Shown one piece after another: positions 9,182 through 19,512 of a DNA stretch of 64,000 nucleotides. A program made the translations under genes and the position numbers. Source of the DNA: Pseudomonas sp. URMO17WK12:I2. GTDB taxonomy: Bacteria; Pseudomonadota; Gammaproteobacteria; Pseudomonadales; Pseudomonadaceae. Positions within the stretch are counted from its first letter, which is position 1. Each line of letters starts with the position of its first letter. The notes under the pieces were generated by a model. That model did not search any database. It worked only from the letters and a program-made list of their open reading frames with translations, and was not told the origin of the DNA. The stretch spans positions 62,001 through 126,000 of the forward strand of contig NZ_QKYW01000001.1 of assembly GCF_003253735.1 (NCBI RefSeq), written 5' to 3'.

Positions 9182-10680
9182 CGCTCACCTCCGCGGACGA
9201 TCTGCAGATAGGCGTTCACATCCAGCAACTGCTGGGCAACGGCCTGGGTGTACTCGTGAATCGGCTGCGCCGCCACCACCAGCAGTGGGCCACCGGCCAG
9301 CAAGCAGATCGTGGCCAGCGCGCGGATGCGGTCGAATTCGGCATTCGCCGCAGGCTCGCCCGTGCAGCGCCAGAACAGCGTGCTGCCGGCGCGCACCAGG
9401 GCGATGATCATGCCCAGCCCCCCCACCAGCACCACCGGCCAGAGCACCAGCGCCTGCCAGCTGGTTTCCACCGAACGTAGCAGCATCAGCTTGCCAAGAA
9501 AGCCGGAGAACGGCGGCAAGCCGGCCACCGAGATCGCGCCGATGAAGAACAACCCGCCAAGCAGTTTGGGCTGCAGCAGTTGCGGGCCCTTGCGCAGGCG
9601 CAGGCCGATCTCGCCGCGCTGGCGCGCCAGCAGGTCGGCCAGCAGGAACAGGCCGCCGCATATCCAGGTGCTGTGAATCAGGTAGTAAAGCGCCGCACCC
9701 AGGCTTTGCACACTGCCCATCGCGACACCGGCCAGCAGCGTGCCGACCGACACGATCACCAGGTAGCCGATCAGCCGGCCCAGGCTGCGTGCCGCCAGCG
9801 CGCCGGTCACCCCGAGTAGCAGGGTCAGCGCCGCCAGTGGCCACAGCAGGTAATCGACCAGGTGGGCCAGCTGCCCCGCTTCGCTGCCGAACACCAGGGT
9901 GAACACGCGGATGATCGCGTACAACCCGACCTTGGTCATCACCGCGAACAGCGCCGCCACCGGCGCCGTGGCCGCGGCATAGGCATTGGGCAACCAGAAG
10001 TACAGCGGCAGGATGGCGCCCTTGAGGCCGAAGACGATCAGCAACAGATAGCCGGCGGCGGCCAGCAGGTGCTGGCGGTCGGCATTGGCTTCGGCCACCT
10101 TCAGCGCCAGGTCAGCGATGTTCAAGGTGCCGAGCAGGCCGTAGAGCATGCCGATGCCGATCAGAAAGAACGACGACGCCACCAGGTTGAGCACCACGTA
10201 GTGCATACCCGCCTTGATGCGCTTTGGCCCGCCGCCGTAGACCAGTAACGAGTAGGAGGCGATCAGCAGGATTTCGAAGAACACGAACAGGTTGAACAGG
10301 TCGCCGGTCAGGAAGGCGCCATTGATGCCGAGCAACTGGAACTGCATCAGCGCATGGAAGTTCGGACCACGCTGGTCGTCGCCACGCACCGCATAGAGCA
10401 TGGCGAAGCTGGCCAGCACGGCGGTCACCAGCAACATCAGCGCCGCCAGGCGATCAAGCAACAGGATGATGCCGAACGGCGCCTGCCAGTTGCCAAGTGC
10501 GTAGACCTGCAGCGCGCCAGTGTCGGCCTGCAGCACCAGCCAGGCGCTCAGCGGCACTAGCGCCCAGGTAGCCAGCAGGGAGACCCAGCGCTTGGCGGTG
10601 ATCGACAACTGCGAGCGAATCAGCAGCAGGCTGCCGGTGAACAGCGGGATCAGGATCGGCAGGATCAGCGCGTGGTTCAT
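9178..10680 (-). CDS. mnhD: Mrp/Sha antiporter subunit D (complex I ND4/ND5-like)
   Basis: 500 residues with about 14 hydrophobic helices. It belongs to the proton-translocating quinone-oxidoreductase/antiporter superfamily shared with NuoL, M and N; the core QLLGINGAFLTGDLFNLFVFFEILLIASYSLL contains the conserved glutamate in FFEILL, and the conserved lysine lies in FGLKGAILPLYFWLPNAYA. Together with subunit A it is expected to form the ion-moving channels. Start and stop overlap the neighbours by 1 and 4 bases. Confidence 0.95.
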   Translation of the reverse strand: MNHALILPILIPLFTGSLLLIRSQLSITAKRWVSLLATWALVPLSAWLVLQADTGALQVYALGNWQAPFGIILLLDRLAALMLLVTAVLASFAMLYAVRGDDQRGPNFHALMQFQLLGINGAFLTGDLFNLFVFFEILLIASYSLLVYGGGPKRIKAGMHYVVLNLVASSFFLIGIGMLYGLLGTLNIADLALKVAEANADRQHLLAAAGYLLLIVFGLKGAILPLYFWLPNAYAAATAPVAALFAVMTKVGLYAIIRVFTLVFGSEAGQLAHLVDYLLWPLAALTLLLGVTGALAARSLGRLIGYLVIVSVGTLLAGVAMGSVQSLGAALYYLIHSTWICGGLFLLADLLARQRGEIGLRLRKGPQLLQPKLLGGLFFIGAISVAGLPPFSGFLGKLMLLRSVETSWQALVLWPVVLVGGLGMIIALVRAGSTLFWRCTGEPAANAEFDRIRALATICLLAGGPLLVVAAQPIHEYTQAVAQQLLDVNAYLQIVRGGER

Positions 10681-11006
10681 CAGCGCGACTCCTCACCATC
10701 GACATGGTCGGTGCGCAGCTCACCCAGGGCGCGCAATGACAGCACCACCACGAAGGCGGTCATGGCAAAGCCGATGACGATGGCAGTGAGCACCAGCGCC
10801 TGGGGAATCGGATCACCATGCTCGGCGCTCTTGCCGATGACCGCTGGCACGCCGGTACCCAGACGCCCCATGGCGAACAGGAACAGGTTGACCGCGTAGG
10901 AAATCAGGGTCAGGCCCATGACTACCGGATAGATGCGTGCGCGCATCAGCAGATAGACACCGCTGGCGGCCAGCACGCCCAGGGTAATGGCGAATAGTGC
11001 TTCCAT
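10680..11006 (-). CDS. mnhC: Mrp/Sha antiporter subunit C (NuoK-like)
   Basis: 108 residues and three membrane helices, similar in size and pattern to NuoK, with the segment GDPIPQALVLTAIVIGFAMTAF that marks MnhC. It overlaps mnhA and mnhD by a single base each, so the first three genes are translated as a tightly coupled unit. Confidence 0.95.
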   Translation of the reverse strand: MEALFAITLGVLAASGVYLLMRARIYPVVMGLTLISYAVNLFLFAMGRLGTGVPAVIGKSAEHGDPIPQALVLTAIVIGFAMTAFVVVLSLRALGELRTDHVDGEESR

Positions 11007-13798
11007 CAGAGTACCTCCTTGCTGGTTTCATCCTGGCTGACGTGGCCGATGTTGGACAGGATCAGCAGCGTGGAACCAACCACCGCCAGGTACACGCCCA
11101 GATCGAAGAGCAGCGCCGTGGCCAGTTCGAACTTTCCAATCAGCGGCAGGTGGAAATAGCCGAACGCCGAAGTCAGGAACGGCGCACCAAATGCCAGGCT
11201 GCCAAGGCCTGTGAGCGCGGCGATCAGCACCCCCAGGCCCGCGATGCTGTGGTAGCTCCACGGCATGCGCCGCTGGGTCCATTCCACGCCGTGGGCCACG
11301 TACTGCAGGATCAGCGCGATGGCAGTGATCAGCCCGGCGATGAAGCCGCCACCGGGCAGGTTGTGCCCGCGCAGGAAGATGAAGGCCGACACCAGCAGCG
11401 CCATGGGCAGGAGGATGCGCGCGATGCTGTCGAGCACCATCGGATGGCTGTCCCGCGACCACGGCTTGCCGTTCGGATCGGTTAGCGGATGCGGTAGGTG
11501 CAGGCCTGCCAGCAGCCCGTAGATGCCGATCGCAGCGATCGCCAGCACGCTGATCTCGCCCAGCGTATCGAAACCGCGGAAGTCGACCAGAATCACATTG
11601 ACCACGTTGGTTCCGCCGCCACCGCTGACACTGTTCTCGAGGAAGAACGAGGCGATGCTGTCGTAAGGCCGGGTCATCACCGCGTAGGCCAGCAGCGCCA
11701 CGGCGATCCCGGTGCCGCCGGCCAGCAGCACGTCACGCAGGCCACGCAGGCTGCTTGACTCCACGGGCGTGCGATCAGGCATGAAGAACAGCGCCAGCAC
11801 CAGCAGAATGATGGTTACCACCTCCACCGACAGCTGAGTCAGGGCCAGATCCGGCGCCGAATAGCGGGAAAACGCCAGGGCCACCATCAGGCCTGCACAA
11901 CTCAGGGTCATCAGCGCCTTTAGGCGATTGCGGTGGAACACCACGGTCAGCACCGCCATCACGCACAGCACCGCCATGCCGAGCACGGTAATGCCATCGA
12001 GCGGGGTCAGCGGCACATCACCGCCCAGCGATTCCATCGGCGACAAGGCGGTGATGATCAGGATCAGCGCGCTGAGCAACAGGAAGGCCACGTAGCGCTG
12101 CTGGGAGCCGCTTTCCAGCAGCTTGGTCAGCCAACGGGCGCTTTTCACCAGGCGCGCGTTGAGCAGCTCGAACATCTCCTTGGCATCCACCTCCGGCATG
12201 CCGTTGTACCAACGAAACAGCGGCTCACGGCAGGCATAGACGATGATGCCGCCGATCAGCGCGACCACGCTCATGCCCAGCGGCAGGTTGAAACCATGCC
12301 AGATCGCCAGGCTGTAGTACGGCACCTCGCCGCCCAGGGTGGCGCTGGCTGCCGAGGCCAGCAGCGGCGCCACCGTATAGGCCGGCAGCATCCCGACCAG
12401 CAAGCACAGGAACACCAGGATCTCCACCGGAATCTTCATGTAGCGCGGCGGCTCGTGGGGCGGATACTTGGGCAGATCCTTGGGTTCGCCGTTGAAGAAC
12501 ACGTCGTGGATGAAGCGCAGCGAATAGGCTACCGAGAACACCCCGGCCAGAGTCGCGGCAGTGGGAATCATCCAGTTGAAGATGCCCAGCAAATCCTGAT
12601 TGAGGGTTTCGGTAAAGAACATTTCCTTGCTCAGGAAGCCATTGAGCAGCGGTACCCCGGCCATTGCCGAAGCAGCCACCATGGCCAGCACGGCGGTGTG
12701 CGGCATGTACTTCCAGAGCCCGGCGATGCGTCGCATGTCGCGGCTGCCAGTTTCGTGGTCGATAATGCCGGCGGCCATAAACAGCGAGGCCTTGAAGGTC
12801 GCGTGGTTGATGATGTGGAACACCGCGGCGACCGAGGACAGGTCGGAATTGAAGCCGAACAGCAGGGTGATCAGGCCCAGGTGACTGATGGTCGAATAGG
12901 CGAGCAGGCCTTTGAGATCATGCTGGAACAGCGCCATGATCGCCCCGAACAGCAGGGTCGCCATGCCCGTCATGCTGACCAGATAGAACCACCATTCCGT
13001 ACCAGCGAGAGCCGGGTAGAAACGTGCCAACAGGAATACGCCCGCCTTTACCATCGTTGCCGAGTGCAGATAGGCGGAGACCGGAGTGGGCGCAGCCATC
13101 GCCTGAGGCAACCAGAAGTGGAACGGGAACTGCGCAGACTTGGTGAATACGCCGAGCAGAATCAGGATAAGGGTGATCGGATAGAGGCCGTGGCTACGAA
13201 TGGTGTCGCCCGCGGCCAGCACCTGGCTCAGCTCGAAACTGCCGGCAATGTTGCCCAGCAGCAGAATGCCGGCGAGCAGCGCCAGACCGCCGCCGCCGGT
13301 GACGGTCAGTGCCATGCGCGAGCCGCGGCGGGCATCCGAGCTACCGTTCCAGAAGCCGATCAACAGGAACGACGACAGGCTGGTCAGTTCCCAGAACACC
13401 AGCATCAGCAGCATGTTTTCCGACAGCACCACGCCCAGCATGGCGCCCATGAACAGCAGCAGATAGGCGAAGAAGCGGCCCATGGGTTCCTGCTTGCTCA
13501 GGTAATAGCGGGCGTAGAGGATCACCAGCAAACCGATGCCGAGGATCATCAGGGCGAACAGAAACCCCAGGCCATCGAGGCGCAGGCTCAGATTGAGCCC
13601 CAACTCCGGCAGCCATGTATAGCTGACCACCTGCACGTCGCCAGCAAACACTGCCGGCTGCTCCAGCCACAGCAGCAGCAAGGCGGCAGCCGGGCCGAGC
13701 GCAGCAGCCAGGGCGCAGAGCGAACGGCCCATGCGGTCAGCCAACAGCGGTAGAAAGATGCCTATAAATGGTAAGGCGATGATCAGCGCAAGCGCCAT
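11006..13798 (-). CDS. mnhA: Mrp/Sha antiporter subunit A fused to subunit B
   Basis: 930 residues, first gene of the antiporter operon. The N-terminal ~500 residues form a NuoL-like antiporter unit: [25 protein letters not shown] with the conserved glutamate, then [36 protein letters not shown] MrpA-specific middle domain follows, then a MnhB domain at the C-terminus ([43 protein letters not shown]). The fusion explains why no separate mnhB gene exists; this fused form is the usual one in pseudomonads and other group 2 operons. The start follows AAGGGG with 8-base spacing. A structured leader lies upstream and may control translation. Confidence 0.95.
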   Translation of the reverse strand: MALALIIALPFIGIFLPLLADRMGRSLCALAAALGPAAALLLLWLEQPAVFAGDVQVVSYTWLPELGLNLSLRLDGLGFLFALMILGIGLLVILYARYYLSKQEPMGRFFAYLLLFMGAMLGVVLSENMLLMLVFWELTSLSSFLLIGFWNGSSDARRGSRMALTVTGGGGLALLAGILLLGNIAGSFELSQVLAAGDTIRSHGLYPITLILILLGVFTKSAQFPFHFWLPQAMAAPTPVSAYLHSATMVKAGVFLLARFYPALAGTEWWFYLVSMTGMATLLFGAIMALFQHDLKGLLAYSTISHLGLITLLFGFNSDLSSVAAVFHIINHATFKASLFMAAGIIDHETGSRDMRRIAGLWKYMPHTAVLAMVAASAMAGVPLLNGFLSKEMFFTETLNQDLLGIFNWMIPTAATLAGVFSVAYSLRFIHDVFFNGEPKDLPKYPPHEPPRYMKIPVEILVFLCLLVGMLPAYTVAPLLASAASATLGGEVPYYSLAIWHGFNLPLGMSVVALIGGIIVYACREPLFRWYNGMPEVDAKEMFELLNARLVKSARWLTKLLESGSQQRYVAFLLLSALILIITALSPMESLGGDVPLTPLDGITVLGMAVLCVMAVLTVVFHRNRLKALMTLSCAGLMVALAFSRYSAPDLALTQLSVEVVTIILLVLALFFMPDRTPVESSSLRGLRDVLLAGGTGIAVALLAYAVMTRPYDSIASFFLENSVSGGGGTNVVNVILVDFRGFDTLGEISVLAIAAIGIYGLLAGLHLPHPLTDPNGKPWSRDSHPMVLDSIARILLPMALLVSAFIFLRGHNLPGGGFIAGLITAIALILQYVAHGVEWTQRRMPWSYHSIAGLGVLIAALTGLGSLAFGAPFLTSAFGYFHLPLIGKFELATALLFDLGVYLAVVGSTLLILSNIGHVSQDETSKEVL

Positions 13799-14010
13799 AC
13801 ACTAAACCCCTTGTACGAGCCCGTCATGCAGCCAAACGGCCAGTTAGTGTGTGCCAGAATGCCGGTCGCCTGGCGACCGGCCGATCCCTGCGATGGTGTG
13901 CGTGATGCCAACCCGGCAAGTGGAGAGACCACTTGCGCCAGCCCGACTCGGAGCCTGCCGAGCCAGTTACGAACCTGTGTGCGCCTATCGTGCAGCACGC
14001 TGTAACTGAC
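13799..14010 (-). promoter_or_regulatory. Structured leader of the Mrp antiporter operon (candidate cis-regulatory RNA)
   Basis: No gene fits here, but the stretch is dense in hairpins. In order from the mnhA start: ACACTAA 13799-13805 pairs with TTAGTGT 13844-13850, placing the Shine-Dalgarno AAGGGG (13807-13812) in the loop. GCCGGTCGC 13861-13869 pairs with GCGACCGGC 13873-13881. CAAGTGG 13917-13923 pairs with CCACTTG 13929-13935. CTCGG 13947-13951 pairs with CCGAG 13958-13962. CAGTTAC 13964-13970 pairs with GTAACTG 14002-14008. I do not recognise a known riboswitch class. From 14011 to 14214 the sequence is AT-richer and probably holds the promoter (for example around 14095-14150), but no site is clear enough to call. 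Confidence 0.5.
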
Positions 14011-14215
14011 TGGTGAAACACCCCGAGCGTTCGACTTGTTTTTCCAGCAAAAGCCCGCAAAAACCCGCCAGGAAGCATCGTCGATTATGCTTGCCTATCG
14101 ACTTGACGTCATGGATAGAATTATTACTAAAACTATCTCCAAGTGATTGAAGGCCCGCCCTGCTGTAATGCCTTCAGCCCGTCTAGCTCAAGGCTTTCAG
14201 CGGACCCTGAAATGC

Positions 14216-14250
14216 AAGAGGCCGGATCAGCAAGCTGATCCGGCCTCTTG
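14216..14250 (-). terminator. Hairpin terminator after the glycine-zipper lipoprotein gene
   Basis: A perfect 16-bp stem, CAAGAGGCCGGATCAG with CTGATCCGGCCTCTTG, has a three-base loop. The downstream T-tract on the minus strand is weak (GCATTT). Confidence 0.65.
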
Positions 14251-14274
14251 GCCCAACCGGGTGCAACCTGCCCG

Positions 14275-14739
14275 TTAGTGAGTGACGCGGCTGGTACCGT
14301 TGACGGTCATGATGCGCACACGTTCACCGACGCGGAAAATCTGGTTTTCCTCGACGGCCTGCACATAGGCACGCATGCTGCCATCATCTTCACGCACGGT
14401 GATTTCCACACCTTGGGTACGGGTGATGCCTTCTTCGGCTGCGGCGCCCAGCAAGCCACCGGCTACCGCGCCGATCACCGCTGCCACGGCCGAACCACGG
14501 CCGCCGCCAACACCGCTACCGGCCACACCACCGATTACCGCACCGGCGCCGCCACCAATTGGCGTCTTGGTACCTTCGATCTTCACCGGACGCAGGGATT
14601 CGATGGTGCCCATGCGCACGGTCTGCACGGCACGCGCTTCGTCGCGCGAATAGCTGTCGCCGGTCAGGCTGGATGCGCAGCCGCCGAGGGTGAGAGTCGC
14701 TGCGGCAAACAGGACAGCGAAAATACCGGGTTTAAGCAT
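14275..14739 (-). CDS. Glycine-zipper outer-membrane lipoprotein (SlyB/Pcp-like)
   Basis: 154 residues. A lipoprotein signal ends at the lipobox LGGC (Cys ~20). A glycine-zipper region follows (GGGAGAVIGGVAGSGVGGG and GAVAGGLLGAAAEE, about residues 62-100), then a C-terminal beta-rich domain (GVEITVREDDGSMRAYVQ...VGERVRIMTVNG). This layout matches the SlyB/Pcp lipoproteins, which sit in the outer membrane and are tied to envelope integrity. The gene has its own terminator and lies between the antiporter leader and glycerate kinase, with the same orientation. Confidence 0.85.
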   Translation of the reverse strand: MLKPGIFAVLFAAATLTLGGCASSLTGDSYSRDEARAVQTVRMGTIESLRPVKIEGTKTPIGGGAGAVIGGVAGSGVGGGRGSAVAAVIGAVAGGLLGAAAEEGITRTQGVEITVREDDGSMRAYVQAVEENQIFRVGERVRIMTVNGTSRVTH

Positions 14740-14919
14740 GACGATTCTCCAGACTGGACTGATAACCCTATGACAGCTTGGCTTTCAGGACGGTCACTGT
14801 GATTGCTGACAAATTGCTTCACGCGTTCAGCTGCGGTACAGCTCGGAAACCTGACCACATTCGCGACAGCAGTATAGACAGCTGCCATTGGCGATCGTCA
14901 CCGCGGTATGCGGCAGCGA

Positions 14920-16062
14920 TCAGCGCCGTGCTGCCTGGGCAAGACGCCAGAACCTGGCAAGATCGGCGGCGCGCGCTTCAAGTTCCCGGCTGGCGTGGGC
15001 GCAAGCATGCTCGAGGGTGATCGGCCCGGGCGCCAGGCTGAAACAAGCTTCGATGCCAGCCTCGCGCACCTGCTGGTAGCCCTCCCCCAGGCTACCGGCC
15101 AGAGCGATCACCGGCACACCTTGCGCCTGCGCCACACGGGCGACGCCAACCGGCGTCTTGCCATGCAGGCTCTGGGCATCCAGGCGCCCTTCTCCAGTGA
15201 TTATCAGGTCAGCGCCGCGTACCGCATCGGCGAGGCCGGAAAGCTCGGCCACCAATTCGATACCGGGGCGAAAGCGCGCACCGAGAAAAGCCTTGGCCGC
15301 GAAGCCCAGACCACCTGCCGCGCCAACGCCCGGGAAGCTGCTGAAATCCTCGCCCAGCGCCTCGCCAACCACTTCGGCCAGACGCGCCAACGCCCCGTCC
15401 AGCTCCTTGACCTGCTCGGGACCTGCACCCTTCTGCGGGCCGAACACCGCCGAGGCGCCTTTGGCCCCGCACAGCGGATTATCCACATCCGCCGCCACCT
15501 CGACCTGCACGTTGTGCAGCCGTTTATCCAGCCCGCTCAGGTCGACCCGTTGCAGCGCTGCCAGTGCCGCACCACCCTGGCGCAATTCGTTGCCGCCGGC
15601 ATCGAGAAACCTCACGCCCAGCGCCCGCAGTAACCCGCTGCCGCCATCGTTGGTGGCGCTGCCGCCGAGGCCCAGAATGATCCGCGTGGCGCCGGCATCC
15701 AGCGCAGCGCTGATCAACTCCCCGGTGCCATAGCTGCTGGTCACCCGGGCATCGCGCTGCTCGCTGGGCACCCAGTGCAGGCCACTGGCGGCGGCCATCT
15801 CGATCACCGCAGTGCCGTCCCCCAGCCAACCCCAATGGGCCTTTACCGGCGTTGCCAGCGGCCCCTTCACCGTCACTTCGCGGCGTTCGCCGCCGCTGGC
15901 AGCCAGCACGGCGTCCACGGTGCCTTCGCCGCCATCGGCCATGGGGCACAGGGCGATTTCGGCGTCTGGATACACGGCCAACCAGCCACGGGCGATGGCT
16001 TGAGCCACTTCAGGCGCACTCAGGCTCTCCTTGAAGGAATCAGGAGCGATGACGATTTTCAT
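14920..16062 (-). CDS. garK: Glycerate kinase (GarK/GlxK family)
   Basis: 380 residues. It phosphorylates glycerate to 2-phosphoglycerate (GlxK/GarK family), feeding glyoxylate or sugar-acid breakdown into glycolysis. Family signatures are the N-terminus MKIVIAPDSFKESLSAPEVA, CPMADGGEGTVDA, and the nucleotide-site loop ILGLGGSATNDGGSGLL. The C-terminal GEGRLDAQSLHGKTPVGVAR is also conserved. It is the last gene of a probable cdaR-permease-kinase cassette, 54 bases after the permease stop. Confidence 0.95.
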   Translation of the reverse strand: MKIVIAPDSFKESLSAPEVAQAIARGWLAVYPDAEIALCPMADGGEGTVDAVLAASGGERREVTVKGPLATPVKAHWGWLGDGTAVIEMAAASGLHWVPSEQRDARVTSSYGTGELISAALDAGATRIILGLGGSATNDGGSGLLRALGVRFLDAGGNELRQGGAALAALQRVDLSGLDKRLHNVQVEVAADVDNPLCGAKGASAVFGPQKGAGPEQVKELDGALARLAEVVGEALGEDFSSFPGVGAAGGLGFAAKAFLGARFRPGIELVAELSGLADAVRGADLIITGEGRLDAQSLHGKTPVGVARVAQAQGVPVIALAGSLGEGYQQVREAGIEACFSLAPGPITLEHACAHASRELEARAADLARFWRLAQAARR

Positions 16063-16116
16063 GGCAAGACCTCGATAACAGCGGGACGCCGCGAGGACGT
16101 CCCGTAGAGAAGCGAC

Positions 16117-17475
16117 TTACAGCAGCACCAGACTTAGCAGCCATACGGTGAGCATGCCGGTCACCCCCTGGATCAAGGTGGCCATGGTCTGCGCACGATA
16201 AGCAACGGCCACCGGCATCCGGCTGAACTGGGTGACCACCCAGAAGAAACTGTCGTTGGCATGGGACACCGTCATGCCGCCGGCGCCAATGGCCATCACG
16301 GTCAATACGCGGCCCATCTCGCTATCCAGCCCCAACTGCCCGAGCAGCGGCGCGACCATCGCCGAGGTAGTCACCAGTGCCACGGTGGTCGAGCCCTGGG
16401 CGGTTTTCAATGCCGCCGCGACAAGGAACGGCATGAACAGACCCACACCCAGTGCCGACAGCGTGGTGCCCAGGTAATTACCCAGGGGCGTAGCACTGAG
16501 CACTGCACCGAACGCGCCACCGGCACCAGTGATGAGGATGATCGGTGCGGCGGACATGATGCCTTCGGAAACCCGGTCATGCAGGTTCTGACGCTTGCCA
16601 TTGCCCTTGAGCAGTGTGCAGGCCAGTGCCAGACCGACCAGCAGCGCCATCACCGGGTGGCCCAGGAAACCCAGCACGCTCAGCAGCGTGCCGTCGCCCA
16701 ACGGCCGACTCGGAAACGCGGCGATCGAGCCCAGGCAAATCAGCAGGATCGGCACGAAGATCGGCGCGAAGGCCTGGGTTGCGCTGGGCAGGGTGCCGTA
16801 TTGAGCGCGCAGGGCGGCGAAGTCTTCGCTGCCTGGCATGGGCGTGCCGTCGTCGACCAGGGCAATGTCCTTGCCGATGAAGCGGTTGGCCCACAACATG
16901 CCGGCCAGCGCGGTAACCAGCGCTACGACTAGACCGACAACGATAACCAGGCCCAGGCTGGACCCCAACCCCAGATTGCCGGCAGCGGCGATCGGCCCGG
17001 GCGTCGGCGGCACGAAGGTGTGGGTGGCATACAGGCCCGTCGCCAGCGCCACGCTCATGGCCACTACCGAGACCTTCATGCGCGCTGCCAGGGCGTTTTT
17101 CAGCGAGTTGAGGATGACGTAGCCGGAATCACAGAACACCGGAATCGACACCAGGTAGCCGATGATCGACATCGTCAGCGTGGGAAAGCGCTCGCCGAGC
17201 AGCTTGATCACCGTTTCGGCCATGGTGATCGCCGCGCCACTGCGCTCCAGGATCACCCCGATGATGGTGCCAAGCACGATGACGATACCGATATTGCCAA
17301 GAATACCGCCAAACCCCGTGGCGATAGTCTTGAGGATGTCCTGATGGGGCAGCTGGTAAGCAAAGCCGGCGATCAGCGCCGCAGCCAGTAGCGCTAGAAA
17401 GGGATGCAGTTTGAGACGGGTAGTCGACACCACGATGAACGCGATAAGCGCGACCAGGATCAGAACCAGAGCCAT
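16117..17475 (-). CDS. GntP-family gluconate/glycerate:H+ symporter
   Basis: 452 residues with about 12 membrane helices. Typical GntP-family stretches are LHPFLALLAAALIAG, FGGILGNIGIVIVLGTIIGVILERSGAA, FVPPTPGPIAAAGNLG and, near the end, MGRVLTVMAIGAGGMTVSHANDSFFWVVTQFS. Neighbouring glycerate kinase suggests uptake of glycerate or a related hydroxy acid rather than gluconate, which is inference from context only. Confidence 0.92.
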   Translation of the reverse strand: MALVLILVALIAFIVVSTTRLKLHPFLALLAAALIAGFAYQLPHQDILKTIATGFGGILGNIGIVIVLGTIIGVILERSGAAITMAETVIKLLGERFPTLTMSIIGYLVSIPVFCDSGYVILNSLKNALAARMKVSVVAMSVALATGLYATHTFVPPTPGPIAAAGNLGLGSSLGLVIVVGLVVALVTALAGMLWANRFIGKDIALVDDGTPMPGSEDFAALRAQYGTLPSATQAFAPIFVPILLICLGSIAAFPSRPLGDGTLLSVLGFLGHPVMALLVGLALACTLLKGNGKRQNLHDRVSEGIMSAAPIILITGAGGAFGAVLSATPLGNYLGTTLSALGVGLFMPFLVAAALKTAQGSTTVALVTTSAMVAPLLGQLGLDSEMGRVLTVMAIGAGGMTVSHANDSFFWVVTQFSRMPVAVAYRAQTMATLIQGVTGMLTVWLLSLVLL

Positions 17476-17623
17476 GCCGGTTTCCTCATTGTTGTTATGT
17501 GATTTGCCAGGTGCCCGGCATTGTCACCCAGCGATGCCGGCCGACACCCTGTTCATTCGCACAACAAGAGAAACAAAGCTCAGACACGTTACTGTGCAGA
17601 CGCATCAAGCCGGATGACATTGC

Positions 17624-18730
17624 TTAGTCCGGCTCGATCAATCCCAGCCCCAACGACAGCTGCAGGCGGCGATCCAGACGCGTCAGCTCCACGCCGCTGA
17701 GTTCGGCGATGCGTTCGAGGCGATAACGCAGGGTGTTGCGATGGATCCCCAATGCGGCGGCGCAACTCTGCACCTGGCCATCATGCTCACACCAGGCTTC
17801 GAGGGTTTCGCGCAGCACGCCATTGCCATCCTGGGCGAGCACCCTCTTCAACGGCGCCAGCCAGCCTTGCAGCAGCCAACTGTTACGCTGGGCGTGGAGC
17901 AAGGTCGGCAGGCGATGTTCCCCGAGCACCACCAGGCGCAACGCCGGATACCGCGCCCGGGCGAAGCTTTGCAGATCGCGCAGGGCCAGGCTGGCCTGAC
18001 GTAATTGCCCAAGAGACTGCACCGGGTCGCTGACCAGCAGACGGGCCACGCCCCAGTCGCGCTCATCGGCACTCTCCAGCCAGTGCGCGTCGTCACGACC
18101 GGCGTGTAGCGGCCGGCACCAGAACATCTCGCGCATGCCCAATGGCGCGGCCAGATGCTCGCTCTTGCCCGTCAAGACACCCAGCAAACGCGCCTGCTGG
18201 GCCAGCGGCTCGGCGCCGTCCTGCAACTCCAGCAGGCAGACCTGGTGTGGCCAGGCAAGCGTCAGCCCCTGGCGCTCGGCATCCGCTGCCAGGGTGCCGA
18301 GCGGCACTGCCGGATCGAACAGCTGACGCAGCCAGGCGTCCAGCTGATGGCGCTGCCAGTGCCGCTCGGCGTGCAACTGGCGTTGCTCGACCAGCATTTC
18401 CGCGGCCATGCGTACCAGTTCGGCGTAGGGCCGCACCACCTCGGGGTCGCCGGTGATGCCCAGCACGCCGATCAGCTCATCGGCATGCAGCAGCGGTAGA
18501 TTCACACCGGGGCGCACGCCACGCAGGCAGGTTGCGGCCTGCTCGTCGATCTCGACCACCCGGCGGTTGGCCAGCACCAGCTGTGCGCCCTCATGGCGGG
18601 TGTGCAGGCGCAGCGGATCGCCGCTGCCGATGATCATGCCCTGGGCGTCCATCACATTGATGTTGTGCGGCAGGATAGCCATGGCGCGATCGACGATGTG
18701 TTGGGCCAGGGCGGAGTCGAGTTCAAGCAT
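17624..18730 (-). CDS. cdaR: Sugar-diacid/glycerate regulator, CdaR family
   Basis: 368 residues. The N-terminal diacid-recognition domain begins LDSALAQHIVDRAMAILPHNINVMDAQGMIIGSGDP. The C-terminus carries a PucR-type helix-turn-helix (AAALGIHRNTLRYRLERIAELSG, about residues 325-350). CdaR proteins activate glucarate, galactarate and glycerate genes when the inducer binds the N-terminal domain. It reads in the same direction as the permease and glycerate kinase and lies 148 bases upstream of the permease, so local activation of these two genes is likely. Confidence 0.92.
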   Translation of the reverse strand: MLELDSALAQHIVDRAMAILPHNINVMDAQGMIIGSGDPLRLHTRHEGAQLVLANRRVVEIDEQAATCLRGVRPGVNLPLLHADELIGVLGITGDPEVVRPYAELVRMAAEMLVEQRQLHAERHWQRHQLDAWLRQLFDPAVPLGTLAADAERQGLTLAWPHQVCLLELQDGAEPLAQQARLLGVLTGKSEHLAAPLGMREMFWCRPLHAGRDDAHWLESADERDWGVARLLVSDPVQSLGQLRQASLALRDLQSFARARYPALRLVVLGEHRLPTLLHAQRNSWLLQGWLAPLKRVLAQDGNGVLRETLEAWCEHDGQVQSCAAALGIHRNTLRYRLERIAELSGVELTRLDRRLQLSLGLGLIEPD

Positions 18731-18816
18731 CGTGCACTCTGCTTAGCGCGAGCCGCCAGCATGGGCGGATATCCGGGGCATACCGTGCGCCGCAGCGGCG
18801 GCGCAACGGCGAGTCG

Positions 18817-19464
18817 TCAGGGCGCCAGACGCTGGCGCAGCCAGGCTTCGCCATTGAGCCGATAGTCGAGGCGGTCATGCAGGCGGCTGGCACGCCCCTG
18901 CCAGAACTCGATGCGCTCGGGCAGCAGGCGGTAACCGCCCCAGTGTGGCGGGCACTCGGGAGCCCGGTCGGCGAAGCGCCGTTCGGTTTGCGCCAGCAAG
19001 CCTTCCAGCTCGCGGCGGTCGTGAATCACCCGGCTCTGCGGCGAGGCCCAGGCACCCAGGCGGCTGCCCAGCGGGCGCACTTGGAAATAAGCATCGGATT
19101 CGCCAGGCCTCACCCGCTCGACCCGCCCTTCGACACGCACCTGGCGCTCCAGGGTCGGCCAGAAAAAGGTCAATGCCGCAAAGGGGTTGGCCTGCAGCTG
19201 CTCGCCCTTGGCGCTCTGGTAGTTGCTGAAGAAGGTGAAGCCTCGCTCGTCCAGCCCCTTGAGCAGCAGCACACGGCAATGCGGGCGGCCATCGGCATCG
19301 ACGGTCGCCAGGGTCATGGCATTGGGTTCTACAGGAGGCTGCTCGGTTTTCACCGCATCGGCGAACCAGCTTCTGAACAGCGCGAGGGGCTCCAGCGGCG
19401 CCTGATCCTCGCTCAACCCGTCACGGGTGTAATCACGGCGCATGTCGGCCAGGGTCTGAGTCAT
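18817..19464 (-). CDS. pdxH: Pyridoxamine 5'-phosphate oxidase
   Basis: 215 residues. FMN enzyme that makes pyridoxal 5'-phosphate from pyridoxine or pyridoxamine 5'-phosphate, the last step of vitamin B6 synthesis and salvage. Visible signatures: [30 protein letters not shown] (FMN site), [27 protein letters not shown], and the C-terminal PNPOx motif [11 protein letters not shown]. Length matches the family. It probably has its own promoter. Confidence 0.96.
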   Translation of the reverse strand: MTQTLADMRRDYTRDGLSEDQAPLEPLALFRSWFADAVKTEQPPVEPNAMTLATVDADGRPHCRVLLLKGLDERGFTFFSNYQSAKGEQLQANPFAALTFFWPTLERQVRVEGRVERVRPGESDAYFQVRPLGSRLGAWASPQSRVIHDRRELEGLLAQTERRFADRAPECPPHWGGYRLLPERIEFWQGRASRLHDRLDYRLNGEAWLRQRLAP

Positions 19465-19512
19465 GAGCGTACTCTCGTAAGCGACAAAGACCCTAGCTTA
19501 ACGGGGTAAGCC

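Noticed and set aside
11933-13753. 606-codon plus-strand frame opposite mnhA
   Set aside because: Gln/His/Arg-rich translation typical of a GC-rich antisense shadow; mnhA is certain.
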